Positions 1 to 8,374 of a DNA stretch of 64,000 bases are shown here, in pieces (within the stretch, counting starts at the first letter, position 1; the number at the start of each line of letters is the position of its first letter). Under the pieces are notes generated by a model that saw only the letters and a list, made by a program, of their open reading frames with translations, was not told the origin of the DNA and ran no database searches. Position numbers and translations under genes: made by a program. Source of the DNA: Nostoc sp. NIES-3756 (lineage in GTDB: Bacteria; Cyanobacteriota; Cyanobacteriia; Cyanobacteriales; Nostocaceae); assembly GCF_001548375.1 (NCBI RefSeq), contig NZ_AP017295.1, positions 6,090,001 to 6,154,000 of the forward strand. Direction: 5' to 3'.

Positions 1-389
1 CCAAAACATACGAAAAGATTAGTTTTCTGCTACAAGTTGATGCCAGATTAATTATTTGGGGTAAAGTAGACCGACGAGACGACCAAACTCAATTAATCGT
101 AGAAGATGCAGAGCCAGTGGAAACTGTGCAAATGGTCATGGTAGAACTACAACCTCAACAAGCAGCCAATATTGAAGAATTACACCGCTTAAAAACTATT
201 TTGCAAGAACAGTGTGGAGATAAAGAAAAAGCAAAAATGCCTGTGATTGGAATTGTACAATCTGCAAATTCTCGTCGCTTAGTACGTTTAGGTTGGCAGT
301 TTTGCGTCCAAGATGCTCGTATTACTGTTCAAGCACTGCAAAATGCTAGCTTTCCTGCGCAACTTAAACCTTTAATAGGTGGTTCATAG
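1..389 (+). CDS. dnaE: DNA polymerase III alpha subunit, C-terminal end (partial)
   Basis: Frame 3 is open from the window edge to the TAG/TGA region at 389. The translation begins KTYEKISFLLQ and runs through a stretch reading IIWGKVDRRDDQ and LIVEDAEPVE, which is the OB-fold region near the C-terminus of the replicative polymerase catalytic subunit. About 128 residues are visible. The OB fold binds single-stranded template DNA; the polymerase active site lies upstream of the window. In many cyanobacteria DnaE is made as two halves joined by a split intein, and this would then be the DnaE-C gene, but the intein-bearing start is not in view, so that cannot be decided here. Family call is fairly sure; split status is unknown. 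Confidence 0.8.
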   Translation, partial: KTYEKISFLLQVDARLIIWGKVDRRDDQTQLIVEDAEPVETVQMVMVELQPQQAANIEELHRLKTILQEQCGDKEKAKMPVIGIVQSANSRRLVRLGWQFCVQDARITVQALQNASFPAQLKPLIGGS

Positions 390-662
390 GATATAGGGAA
401 GATGAGACAGATGTAGCTTCAGCTTTGCGTAGGGTAAAAGACAAGGGAGACAAGAAAGAAAGCTATGGATTAATTTCTCCGTATTACCGAGGACAATTTC
501 ATATTAGTTTAGACAATTATGTCAACAGTATATTGTCGTAGTAATTTCTATATTTTGCAGTTTTTTTCGTTACTTATGCGGATGATGTTTTCCTGTATCA
601 AATGGTATCTTTTTATGCCATGAGTCTTGCGGCAAGAGCTAGGGGAAGGAGTTAATACTTTG

Positions 663-1208
663 ATGATCGCTAATGATTTAAGTAAATTTGTTTCTTATTG
701 TAAAAAAATTCAACCCCAGACTCAGGAGGACATCAAGCGGTTTTTTGAAGGGGTAATTGCTTTTCCTTATGATAAGGAATTGCTTTTGCAAGCTTACCTC
801 TTTTTAAATATTAAAAACTTGTTTCCCTCTTGCTATGAATTGCTCTTGTTTGAAAAGTCTCCAATCGCTGATTATACAGATTTGGGTAAATGCGATTTTG
901 TTTATCTGACGTTCCAAGGTAGTCTGTTTCTAATTGAGACAAAGTTTATCGATACAGAAGCAACAGGCGCAACCGAAAGAAAGCGCAGAAATAAGCATAG
1001 AAACAAAGTATTTGAACAGGTAATTACTTTAAAAAGTAGGTTCGGTGAATACTGGGATATACGTTCTGAACAGTTGGAATGCGGAGTTTTTACTACAGAT
1101 TCAGAAATTGATTGGCGCGGAAATTGTATCAATGTAATGACTAAATCTATCTCTATAGATAATTTAGAAAGGTGGCGGAGAAGTTATAAGCAAAATAATC
1201 AATCTTAA
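663..1208 (+). CDS. Hypothetical protein with possible PD-(D/E)XK nuclease-like core
   Basis: About 181 residues from the ATG at 663. An upstream in-frame TTG at 627 would give 193, but an AGGGGAAGGAG ribosome-binding site at 640-650 sits just ahead of TTG660/ATG663, which favours the later start. The middle reads CDFVYLTFQGSLFLIETKF, an Asp on one strand followed by E-T-K on the next, resembling the D...ExK core of PD-(D/E)XK nucleases. A basic stretch (ERKRRNKHRNK) follows. No methylase or partner gene adjoins it, so a restriction role is not supported. I do not recognise the family; the nuclease idea is inference from one motif. Confidence 0.55.
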   Translation: MIANDLSKFVSYCKKIQPQTQEDIKRFFEGVIAFPYDKELLLQAYLFLNIKNLFPSCYELLLFEKSPIADYTDLGKCDFVYLTFQGSLFLIETKFIDTEATGATERKRRNKHRNKVFEQVITLKSRFGEYWDIRSEQLECGVFTTDSEIDWRGNCINVMTKSISIDNLERWRRSYKQNNQS

Positions 1209-1344
1209 TTATTTTTTAGATACTATAGATTGCGATCGCACTGGAAGTGTGACCAGAATAAAATGTGCCATCTATAAAAAAATATTTAGATGTATCAACT
1301 TCTATTTTTATATTTTATAGTACAATTGTACTTAATGTATAGAA

Positions 1345-1833
1345 ATGCCATTCAGGCTCAGTAGGTTGGCGATAACATCTATGAAACAAATCGAACCTAG
1401 CTACAAAACTACCATCTCCCTGCCATTAATGCAGCCGCAGATAACAGCAACGAATGCCATAGTACCGCTACAACCCCAACCAGACAACCTAAACAGTAGG
1501 TGGGAGCATTTGCTGACTGTTGTGCAACACATTAATCAGATGGCAATAGAGTTAGAAGCAAAGATGTTAGAACTTAAAACCATAGCCAGTAAAATTAATA
1601 GCCAACTAAATTCTTTAAATGAGAATGACAAGCAATCCGTTGTTATATGTCAGTATTCGCCTGTAAGTGTCCCTGTGGTACAACAAAAGCCAGATCAGAC
1701 ATTTATGTTAATAACAAGGAAAATTGACTTATTCAGAGCAGAAAGAGAAGCTGCACAACTAGCACAGCAACTGCGTCAGCGTAACCATAAGAAAAAAGCT
1801 ACTGCCAAGAGATATAAGAAAATTAGACATTGA
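1345..1833 (+). CDS. Hypothetical protein, helical with very basic C-terminus
   Basis: A 162-residue product, or about 150 if translation starts at the ATG at 1381. The first third is Pro/Gln/Ile rich with no recognisable domain. Residues about 55-95 look like a helical or coiled-coil segment (HINQMAIELEAKMLELK). The last 40 residues are rich in Arg, Lys, Gln and Ala and end RNHKKKATAKRYKKIRH, suggesting nucleic-acid binding or simply a charged tail. It stands alone, with an STRR array just downstream. I do not recognise it and give no function. Confidence 0.5.
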   Translation: MPFRLSRLAITSMKQIEPSYKTTISLPLMQPQITATNAIVPLQPQPDNLNSRWEHLLTVVQHINQMAIELEAKMLELKTIASKINSQLNSLNENDKQSVVICQYSPVSVPVVQQKPDQTFMLITRKIDLFRAEREAAQLAQQLRQRNHKKKATAKRYKKIRH

Positions 1834-1870
1834 ATAAAAATGAGGAAAGCAGAGCAGCACAAGAGAATAA

Positions 1871-1904
1871 CTATGGACTAATGACCAATGACCAATGACC
1901 AATA
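1871..1904. repeat. Short STRR array (TAATGAC/CAATGAC heptamers)
   Basis: Tandem heptamers of the form AATGACC/AATGACT follow the hypothetical gene ending at 1833. This is the short tandemly repeated repetitive type (TTAGTCA on the other strand) known in heterocystous cyanobacteria. Confidence 0.8.
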
Positions 1905-2069
1905 AACAAATCTTAAAGTTCTGTAGATTACATTACAGTTTACCGCTTTAGCTGTAACAGTTATGCTGATTGAATATGCCACAAAGTCCTTGCCATTCCC
2001 AGCAAGCAATAGGAACAACTGCTTGTGGAGGCAAACAAGACGCAGCCTATAAAAAGAGGTTAACAGAAG

Positions 2070-2408
2070 GTGTTAAGAACACTTTTATTGATTGTCATTG
2101 GTTTGTTACCGTCCATGTTCTCCTTGTGGGTAATGCGTAAAGCCCAGTCACGGACAAGTTCACGCCTCAGACAAGCAGCAATCAATGTTTCTAGAGCGAG
2201 GATACAGCAAAATCTCAGACCTGTAGAAAGCGATCGCTATTATTTAGAAGGAGTAGGTTACTTAATTGGTGATATCAGTTGCCAATATAACGCTCGCTCC
2301 GGCTATCTCCGTTGTGCTGTCAATCCCAGTGGGCCTTGCCAGGGTTGCCGTTATTATGAACCCAAAGAATTGGTACGTAGTGAGTGGGGAGTAGAGAGTA
2401 GAGAGTAA
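2070..2408 (+). CDS. DUF6464-family small membrane-anchored protein
   Basis: A 112-residue protein starting at GTG. Residues 1-20 form one hydrophobic segment (LLLIVIGLLPSMFSLWV), probably a membrane anchor or uncleaved signal. The rest is basic and then carries a conserved block reading YLEGVGYLIGDISCQYN, followed by LRCAVNPSGPCQGCRYYE with four cysteines (C-x-x-C and others), as in the cyanobacterial DUF6464 family. Function of the family is unknown to me. The last few codons (EWGVESRE) are written by the start of the downstream purine-rich repeat, so the natural C-terminus may have been changed by the repeat. Confidence 0.7.
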   Translation: MLRTLLLIVIGLLPSMFSLWVMRKAQSRTSSRLRQAAINVSRARIQQNLRPVESDRYYLEGVGYLIGDISCQYNARSGYLRCAVNPSGPCQGCRYYEPKELVRSEWGVESRE

Positions 2409-2558
2409 GGGGAGATGGGGGAGATGAGGGAGTAAGGGGAGATGGGGGAGATGAGGGAGTAGGGGGAGATGAGGGGGATGAGGGAGAATAACTAATAACT
2501 AATAACTAATGACTAATGACTAATGACTAATGACTAATGACTAATGACTAACGACCAA
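2388..2558. repeat. Compound STRR array
   Basis: GGGGAGATG/AGGGAGT units repeated several times, then a run of TAATGAC heptamers (about 8). It fills the gap between the DUF6464 gene and the Tab2-like gene and overlaps the last codons of the former. Confidence 0.85.
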
Positions 2559-2616
2559 TCTTGGTAGAGTGAGAGTATAAGCAAAAAATAAACTCGCCAG
2601 ATATATACGGCAGAAC

Positions 2617-3480
2617 ATGGGCAGTATTTGGGAATTAGATTTTTACTCTCGTCCGATTTTGGACGCAAATCAGAAAAAAGTTTGGGAAGTTTTAATTTGT
2701 GAAAGTCCCACAGATGTTCGGACAAATACGGACACCTTATTTCGCTTTGCAAAATATTGTCCTAATACGGAGGTAAATTCTGTTTGGTTAAAGACAGCCA
2801 TCCAAGAAGCTATTAGCAAAGCTGGAGAAGCACCAAACAAAATCCGCTTTTTCCGCCGCCAAATGAATAACATGATTATCAAAGGTGCTGAGGATGCAGG
2901 CATTCAAGCCATGCCTAGCCGTCGCATTTTAGTACTTCATCAATGGCTCAGGCAGCGCATAGAAGAAGTTTATCCCCAAGAACCAGGTTATCAAGGGGGA
3001 ACAAATCCCTCGGTGCGTTTGGATAGTCCTTTACCCCAACGCTTACCTGATGCCTTAGAAGGGCAAAAATGGGTATTTGTTTCTTTAACTGCGGCGGAAC
3101 TAGCAGAAATGCCAGAGTGGGATATTGCCTTTACTGAAGCATTTCCTCTAGATTTGGCTCAGATATCACCCCAAACACGCATTCCTGGAGTGTTGATTTT
3201 CTCTCCCAGAGCCTTACCCATAGCCGGCTGGATGTCCGGCTTAGAATTAGGATTTTTGAGAGTAGATACCAGTCAAGGAACAAGATTACTTTTAGAAACT
3301 GGTGCTACGGAAAGTTGGATTTTAGCCAATATCAAAAATCCTAATACTTTAGGAGAAGCCAAAGGTTTTGAAGCCGCCAAACAAAAAGCCAACGGCGTAC
3401 ATTTCATCGGGGTACAGTCAGATCCCCAAGCAGAATCTTTTGCAGGATTTTGGCTCTTACAAGAGGTAGGTTTGCCTTAA
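2617..3480 (+). CDS. Tab2/Atab2-family RNA-binding protein
   Basis: A 287-residue protein beginning MGSIWELDFYSRPILDANQKKVWEVLICES, the hallmark N-terminus of the Tab2/Atab2 family (DUF1092). In Chlamydomonas and Arabidopsis chloroplasts the homologues bind RNA and are needed for translation of photosystem I mRNA (psaB) and related messages; a similar cytosolic role in cyanobacteria is inference. Conserved blocks include RFFRRQMNNMI (about 87-97), MPSRRILVLHQWL (about 107-119) and a C-terminal LLLETGATESWILANI. Length is normal for the family. The start ATG is the one that gives the family N-terminus. No membrane segment or signal peptide. Followed by a perfect 16-bp inverted repeat that may terminate it. 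Confidence 0.88.
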   Translation: MGSIWELDFYSRPILDANQKKVWEVLICESPTDVRTNTDTLFRFAKYCPNTEVNSVWLKTAIQEAISKAGEAPNKIRFFRRQMNNMIIKGAEDAGIQAMPSRRILVLHQWLRQRIEEVYPQEPGYQGGTNPSVRLDSPLPQRLPDALEGQKWVFVSLTAAELAEMPEWDIAFTEAFPLDLAQISPQTRIPGVLIFSPRALPIAGWMSGLELGFLRVDTSQGTRLLLETGATESWILANIKNPNTLGEAKGFEAAKQKANGVHFIGVQSDPQAESFAGFWLLQEVGLP

Positions 3481-3481
3481 T

Positions 3482-3526
3482 CAGTGAACAGTTATCAGTA
3501 AACATCTTTTTGATAACTGTTCACTG
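3482..3526. repeat. Perfect 16-bp inverted repeat after Tab2-like gene
   Basis: CAGTGAACAGTTATCA at 3482-3497 pairs perfectly with TGATAACTGTTCACTG at 3511-3526, with a 13-nt loop. It begins one base after the stop codon. It can fold as a hairpin but has no U tract, and its left arm recurs near 54916, so it is a dispersed repeat that may serve as a terminator. Confidence 0.7.
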
Positions 3527-3562
3527 ACACACCCACTCTGTTTTAAATTGCTGAGAAAGACC

Positions 3563-3645
3563 AAGGATTTGGGATAATTATCTGCGTCCGTCTGAAATGT
3601 ACGCGGATAGTTACCAATGATTTGGGATAATGATCTGCGTCTGTT
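3563..3645. repeat. Direct repeat GATTTGGGATAATxATCTGCGTC
   Basis: GATTTGGGATAAT-(T/G)-ATCTGCGTC occurs twice about 53 bp apart (near 3566 and 3619) upstream of the tldE-like gene. Role unknown; TCTGCGT is a common dispersed word in these genomes. Confidence 0.6.
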
Positions 3646-3684
3646 GCCAGTTCAAAATCCACAGTCCACAATTCACCGAGGGTC

Positions 3685-4995
3685 ATGGGTTCTGAAAATT
3701 TATCACAAGATACGCTAGCAGAACAACTGCTGGAACTAGCTATGAAATCGGGGGCGGAAGCAGCTGAGGTGTATCAGTCGCGATCGCTTTCTCGTCCAGT
3801 ATTTTTTGAGGCTAATCGGCTCAAACAGCTAGAAACCAGCCAATCTGAAGGTACGGCACTGCGTCTATGGCGTAAAGGTCGCCCAGGACTGACGGTAGCT
3901 TATGGTTCGGTGGAACCACAAGCAATGGTGGAACGCGCTCTGGCTTTGAGCGAACTTAACCAACCAGAACCTGTGGAATTGGTGGGCAACTCTCAGCCAT
4001 CTTATCCAGACTTGGGTGAGACTGTAGCTGTAGAGGTTTTAGTTAATTGGGGTAAAGAAGCGATCGCTCTCATTCGCAACAACTATCCAGATGTACTCTG
4101 TAATAGTGACTGGGAATGTGATGTAGAAACTACGAGACTAATAAACAGTCAAGGTTTAGATTGTTACTACAACGATACTACCCTCAGTTGTTACATGTCC
4201 GCCGAGTGGGTGCGCGGTGACGATTTTTTAAGTGTTTCCGACGGACAAACCCAGCGCGACTACTTAGACCCTGAGAAACTTGCATATCAAATTTTACAAA
4301 GATTGGCTTGGGCGAAAGAAAACGTCCCGCCCCCTAATGGTCGCGTTCCCATTTTATTTACCTCCAAAGCTGCGGATATGCTTTGGGGTACGGCACAAGC
4401 AGCTTTAAATGGCAAACGTGTCTTAGAAGCCGCCTCTCCTTGGGCAGAACGCTTAGGCAAACAGGTAATTGCCCCCAGCCTCACGCTTTACCAAGACCCC
4501 CAAGCAGGGCCTTATAGTTGCCCTTTTGATGACGAGGGTACACCAACTAAATCTTTGGTATTTATTGAACAAGGTGTATTACAAAATTATTACTGCGATC
4601 GCACCACCGGGAGAAAACTCACAAATGCTACTACTGGAAATGGTTTCCGTCCCAGTTTAGGCAGCTATCCTACCCCTGGCTTATTTAACTTCTTGATTAA
4701 ACCTGGTTCTGCATCCCTCAAAGAGCTAATTCAGAAAATCGATGATGGTTTAATCGTGGATCAAATGCTCGGTGGTAGTAGTGGTATATCTGGTGACTTT
4801 TCTATCAATATCGAACTAGGGTATAGAGTACAGAAAGGTCAAGTCATTGGTCGTGTTAAAGATACAATGGTTGCAGGTAATGTTTATACTGCTCTCAAGC
4901 AAGTAGAATTAGGCAGTGATGCCGATTGGAATGGTTCTTGTTATACCCCGTCTTTGATAGTTGAAGGACTATCGACGACCGGGAGAAATAACTAG
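3685..4995 (+). CDS. pmbA: TldE/PmbA-like protease-complex subunit
   Basis: A 436-residue TldD/PmbA-superfamily protein. The N-terminal domain (AAEVYQSRSLSRPVFFEANRLKQLETS) and the C-terminal beta-barrel part (LGGSSGISGDFSINIELGYRVQKGQVIGRVKDTMVAGN) match the family. I see no HExxxH zinc motif, which TldD has, so this is the TldE/PmbA partner, which in E. coli forms a heterodimer with TldD that trims peptides such as microcin B17 precursor and CcdA. The tldD gene is not in this window. Cytosolic, no signal peptide. An STRR array starts at the stop codon. Substrate in this organism is unknown. Confidence 0.87.
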   Translation: MGSENLSQDTLAEQLLELAMKSGAEAAEVYQSRSLSRPVFFEANRLKQLETSQSEGTALRLWRKGRPGLTVAYGSVEPQAMVERALALSELNQPEPVELVGNSQPSYPDLGETVAVEVLVNWGKEAIALIRNNYPDVLCNSDWECDVETTRLINSQGLDCYYNDTTLSCYMSAEWVRGDDFLSVSDGQTQRDYLDPEKLAYQILQRLAWAKENVPPPNGRVPILFTSKAADMLWGTAQAALNGKRVLEAASPWAERLGKQVIAPSLTLYQDPQAGPYSCPFDDEGTPTKSLVFIEQGVLQNYYCDRTTGRKLTNATTGNGFRPSLGSYPTPGLFNFLIKPGSASLKELIQKIDDGLIVDQMLGGSSGISGDFSINIELGYRVQKGQVIGRVKDTMVAGNVYTALKQVELGSDADWNGSCYTPSLIVEGLSTTGRNN

Positions 4996-5122
4996 GGAGT
5001 GGGGAGTGGAGAGTAGGGGAAATGAGGGAGATGAGGGAGTGGGGGGAGATAAGGTAGACAAGGGAGAATAACTATGGACTAATGACTAATGACTAATGAC
5101 TAATGACCAATGACAACTGACA
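4993..5122. repeat. Compound STRR array between pmbA and clc
   Basis: GGGGAGT/GGGGAGA/TGAGGGAG units then CTAATGA and CAACTGACAATT units fill the whole gap and end 4 bp before the ATG of the CLC gene, leaving no ordinary leader or ribosome-binding site. Confidence 0.85.
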
Positions 5123-5125
5123 ATT

Positions 5126-7720
5126 ATGTACTTTCGCAGTTGGTTGCAGCCTAGACGGGGTTTAGCGATCGCAGAAGCTTGTATTATCGGGATTGTAGCT
5201 GCCTTATCTGCGGTATTTCTCAAAGTCAGTTCAGGATTTTTAGGGGCGTGGCGAGTTCATAGTTCTCACGTTTTACCTGCGTGGGTAGCCCTACCGATTA
5301 TAGGTTTAAGTTTTGGGTATTTGGCTGGTTTACTGGTGCAAAGATTAGCACCAGAGGCGGCTGGAAGTGGTATTCCTCAAGTCAAAGCAACCCTGGCAAA
5401 TATACCGACAAAGTTGTCGTGGCGGGTAGCGATAGTTAAGTTACTGAGTGCCATTATTGCCTTAGGTTCAGGAATTACTTTGGGACGACAAGGCCCAACA
5501 GTGCAAGTAGGAGCAGGTTTAGCGGCTGGAATGAGTCGCTTGGTTCCCACTTCTCCCGACCATCGGCGGCAAATGATAGCGGCGGGTGCTGGTGCAGGTT
5601 TGGCGGCGGCGTTTAACGCTCCCATTGCAGGTGTATTATTTATTATTGAGGAATTACTGCAAGATTTATCAGGATTAACTCTAGGAACTGCGATTATTGC
5701 CTCGTTTATTGGTGGGGTAGTCTCCCGATTATTAGGCGGTCGCAGTTTAGATTTAAACATAGAATTACTTTATTACTCCAGTCGTTTTTCCTTTCCCGAA
5801 ATTCCTTTCTTTCTGCTTTTAGGACTTTTAGCAGGATTATTGGGTGCATTATTTAATCGTGGGTTAATTTTTAGCCTCCAGTTTTACCGGAATCTGCATA
5901 TTAGCTTACCTCTGCGGGTAGCCTTGGCTGGTTTTGTTTCTGGGGTTGTCGTATCTTTGTTGCCAGAGTCTTTCCGTGATAATGCTGGGTTAAGAGAATA
6001 TGTGATCAGTAGTGAACTAAAACCAACCTTTGCAGCGATCGCATTTATTGCCCAGTTTATCCTAACTTTAGTAGCATTTGGTTCTGGCGCACCCGGAGGT
6101 TTATTTGCGCCTAGTCTCATTTTGGGTTCGGCTTTAGGGCATTTGGTCGGGGTATTTGCCCACTATGTATTGGGAGGGGGTTCTCCTGCTACCTATGCGT
6201 TAGCAGGGATGGGAGGATTTTTTAGCGCCGTTTCTAAAGTACCAATCACCGCCATTGTAATTGTCTTTGAAATGACGACAGATTTTAACCTAGTTCTACC
6301 TTTGATGATAGTGGCTGTAACTGCCTACTTGGTAGCAGAAAAGGTAGTACCTGGCTCACTGTATGAGAAGTTATTACTGCTAAATGGGATTACCCTAAAT
6401 AAACAGATGTCAGTGGAAGGGATATTAACTCGATTGACTGCAAAAGATGTAATGCAGCAGAGGGTAGAAACTTTAGACGCAGACATAACCCTAGAAGAAG
6501 CCAAACAAGCTTTTGCTAACTCCCATCATCGAGGTTTTCCGGTAGTAGAAGATAACAAATTAGTAGGAATTGTAACGCAATCTGATTTAACTAAAAGCCT
6601 CAGTCGCCATCTAGATAATAATCCCTCCTTGAGGGAAATTATGACCGCCAATCCCATGACGGTGACACCTAGACATAATTTAAGTAACGTATTGTATTTA
6701 CTAGACCGCTATCAAATCAGCCGCTTACCTGTTGTTGAAGGACAGAAACTGATAGGCATTATTACTCGTGCAGATATTATTAAAGCAGAAGCAGAGCATC
6801 TCAACGGGGAAAACCCCAACCCAGCACCACAAGCAGAACCATCTTATGTCGTTTACCAAACCCAAAGTCCCAGCACTGGCAGAGGTAGATTACTCGTACC
6901 AGTCGCCAACCCCGAAACCGCCGCCACCTTATTAAAAATGGCTGCTGCTATTGCCCGCGATCGCCATTATGAAATAGAGTGTGTGCAAATAATGTTAGTC
7001 TCCCGCCACACTTCCCCATCAGAAACCACTGTCCGCACTGCCAAAAGCCGCCGCCTGCTGCGACAGGCAGAAGTATTAGCCAAAAGATGGCGTATTCCCC
7101 TACATACTCAAATTAGAGTCGCCCACGACCCCGCACAAGCAATACTAGAAACCATCAAAGAAAGACACATAGACCTCATCCTCATGGGTTGGAAAGGCAA
7201 CACATCCACACCCGGACGTATATTCGGCAACATCGTAGACACCATCATCCGCCAAGCCACCTGTGACGTAGTGCTAGTAAAACTAGGCACTCAACAGTCA
7301 ACAGTCAACACCCTCCAATTTAATCGCTGGCTAGTGCCAATGGCTGGCGGCCCCAACGCCAGAATAGCTATAAAACTGTTACCAGCTTTAGTTACCTTGG
7401 GAAATGAACCGCAAATACGTCTAACTAGGGTGTTCAAACCCTTAGATTTTCAACCAGATATGACAGTCCTAGAACAAGCCATTCGCCAATTGATGCGCCG
7501 CCGCCAATTGTCTAGCACTGTCATTGCAGCCCCAGTACAAGCTGATTCCGTTGTCGAAGGTGTGATTAAGCTGGTGAAAACAGAAGGTTATGATGTAGTT
7601 GTTTTAGGCGCTTCCCGCGAAGGCTTATTACAACAAGCTATCCAAGGTAATATTCCAGAGGCGATCGCTTCTGGTATAGATAGTACCGTCATTTTGGTGA
7701 GAGGGGCAATTGAGAGTTAG
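5126..7720 (+). CDS. CLC chloride channel/antiporter fused to CBS pair and two UspA domains
   Basis: An 864-residue membrane protein. Residues about 12-430 form the CLC transport domain, with GSGIP at 80-84, GRQGP at 120-124, NAPIAGVLFIIEE at about 164-176 and GSGAPGGLFAP further on, which build the anion selectivity filter. Residues about 440-560 are two CBS domains, usually adenine-nucleotide sensing. The last 280 residues hold two UspA-type alpha/beta modules (DLILMGWKGN and DVVVLGASREG). The gating glutamate of exchangers such as E. coli ClcA (GREGP, Glu148) is Gln122 here, codon CAA 5489-5491, while the internal proton-path Glu region (IIEE, 173-176) is kept. By analogy with E148Q this may act as an uncoupled anion channel; that is inference. 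The ATG lies right after an STRR array. Confidence 0.9.
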   Translation: MYFRSWLQPRRGLAIAEACIIGIVAALSAVFLKVSSGFLGAWRVHSSHVLPAWVALPIIGLSFGYLAGLLVQRLAPEAAGSGIPQVKATLANIPTKLSWRVAIVKLLSAIIALGSGITLGRQGPTVQVGAGLAAGMSRLVPTSPDHRRQMIAAGAGAGLAAAFNAPIAGVLFIIEELLQDLSGLTLGTAIIASFIGGVVSRLLGGRSLDLNIELLYYSSRFSFPEIPFFLLLGLLAGLLGALFNRGLIFSLQFYRNLHISLPLRVALAGFVSGVVVSLLPESFRDNAGLREYVISSELKPTFAAIAFIAQFILTLVAFGSGAPGGLFAPSLILGSALGHLVGVFAHYVLGGGSPATYALAGMGGFFSAVSKVPITAIVIVFEMTTDFNLVLPLMIVAVTAYLVAEKVVPGSLYEKLLLLNGITLNKQMSVEGILTRLTAKDVMQQRVETLDADITLEEAKQAFANSHHRGFPVVEDNKLVGIVTQSDLTKSLSRHLDNNPSLREIMTANPMTVTPRHNLSNVLYLLDRYQISRLPVVEGQKLIGIITRADIIKAEAEHLNGENPNPAPQAEPSYVVYQTQSPSTGRGRLLVPVANPETAATLLKMAAAIARDRHYEIECVQIMLVSRHTSPSETTVRTAKSRRLLRQAEVLAKRWRIPLHTQIRVAHDPAQAILETIKERHIDLILMGWKGNTSTPGRIFGNIVDTIIRQATCDVVLVKLGTQQSTVNTLQFNRWLVPMAGGPNARIAIKLLPALVTLGNEPQIRLTRVFKPLDFQPDMTVLEQAIRQLMRRRQLSSTVIAAPVQADSVVEGVIKLVKTEGYDVVVLGASREGLLQQAIQGNIPEAIASGIDSTVILVRGAIES

Positions 7721-7748
7721 TCATTAGTCATTAGTCCATAGCTATTAG
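7717..7748. repeat. Short STRR array at clc stop codon
   Basis: TTAGTCA heptamers start at the clc stop and reach the 3' end of the convergent kinase-like gene. They may separate the two convergent transcripts. Confidence 0.75.
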
Positions 7749-8266
7749 TTTTCAATTGATGTAAAAAATTGCGAAATCTCTTTAATTGAGCGGAGATGAT
7801 AAACGGTTTTGATGCTTTGATTTTGCTTAACATACTCACGATATCTCGGAGCTAAGTATTTCTCGCATAACCAAAGCACACGGTAACTACTTAGGGAACT
7901 TTTCAGCATGGGACTATTTTCAGGCCAGCCTTCTGGCGGCTTAAAGTAACCCGTAATTAGCCGTTTAGTTACCCACCAGAAATGCACATATAGTGGTAAA
8001 TCGACATAAACCAGAGTATCTGCTGCGTCTAGGCGTATCCATAGAGTTTCCATACAACCAAACCCGTCAATAATCCATTTATCAGTAGCGAGAATTTCCT
8101 CATGGATACGCTTATATTCTTCTTGGGGAACCTTAGCTCCTCCTGGCTTATATTCAATTTTGTCCAAAACGTAAAGTGGCAAACCAGTGATGTGGGATAA
8201 TCTTATGCTCAGGGTTGATTTACCGCCACCAGTGTTACCAAACACCGCTACTTTTTTCATCGTCAT
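7745..8266 (-). CDS. P-loop nucleotide kinase-like protein (FlaR/topology-modulation family)
   Basis: A 173-residue P-loop protein with Walker A GNTGGGKST near the N-terminus (residues about 9-17), then LSHITGLPLYVLDKIEY, WIIDGF and a lid-like basic region near the middle (VTKRLITG). This pattern is that of the adenylate-kinase-like proteins often annotated as DNA topology modulation protein FlaR. True substrate is unknown, probably a nucleotide. Cytosolic, no membrane segment. It is convergent with the CLC gene and lies downstream of the WD40 kinase on the same strand with about 110 bp between them, so it may or may not be cotranscribed. Confidence 0.75.
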   Translation of the reverse strand: MTMKKVAVFGNTGGGKSTLSIRLSHITGLPLYVLDKIEYKPGGAKVPQEEYKRIHEEILATDKWIIDGFGCMETLWIRLDAADTLVYVDLPLYVHFWWVTKRLITGYFKPPEGWPENSPMLKSSLSSYRVLWLCEKYLAPRYREYVKQNQSIKTVYHLRSIKEISQFFTSIEN

Positions 8267-8374
8267 TACCCTTTTAGAGTTCGGCGTTTAGAAAAAACTA
8301 CCAGCAAATAGGCTTAAAACATTTGTGCTACATTTATAATACATAAAACTTTCAAGAATTAACAGCAACGCCAA

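Noticed and set aside
2388..2558. Tandem repeats as a possible CRISPR array
   Set aside because: Units are 7 bp with no spacers and no cas genes nearby; they are STRR-type repeats.
5377..5760. Minus-strand ORF within clc
   Set aside because: Antisense shadow of a well-supported membrane-protein gene; no ribosome-binding site or family.
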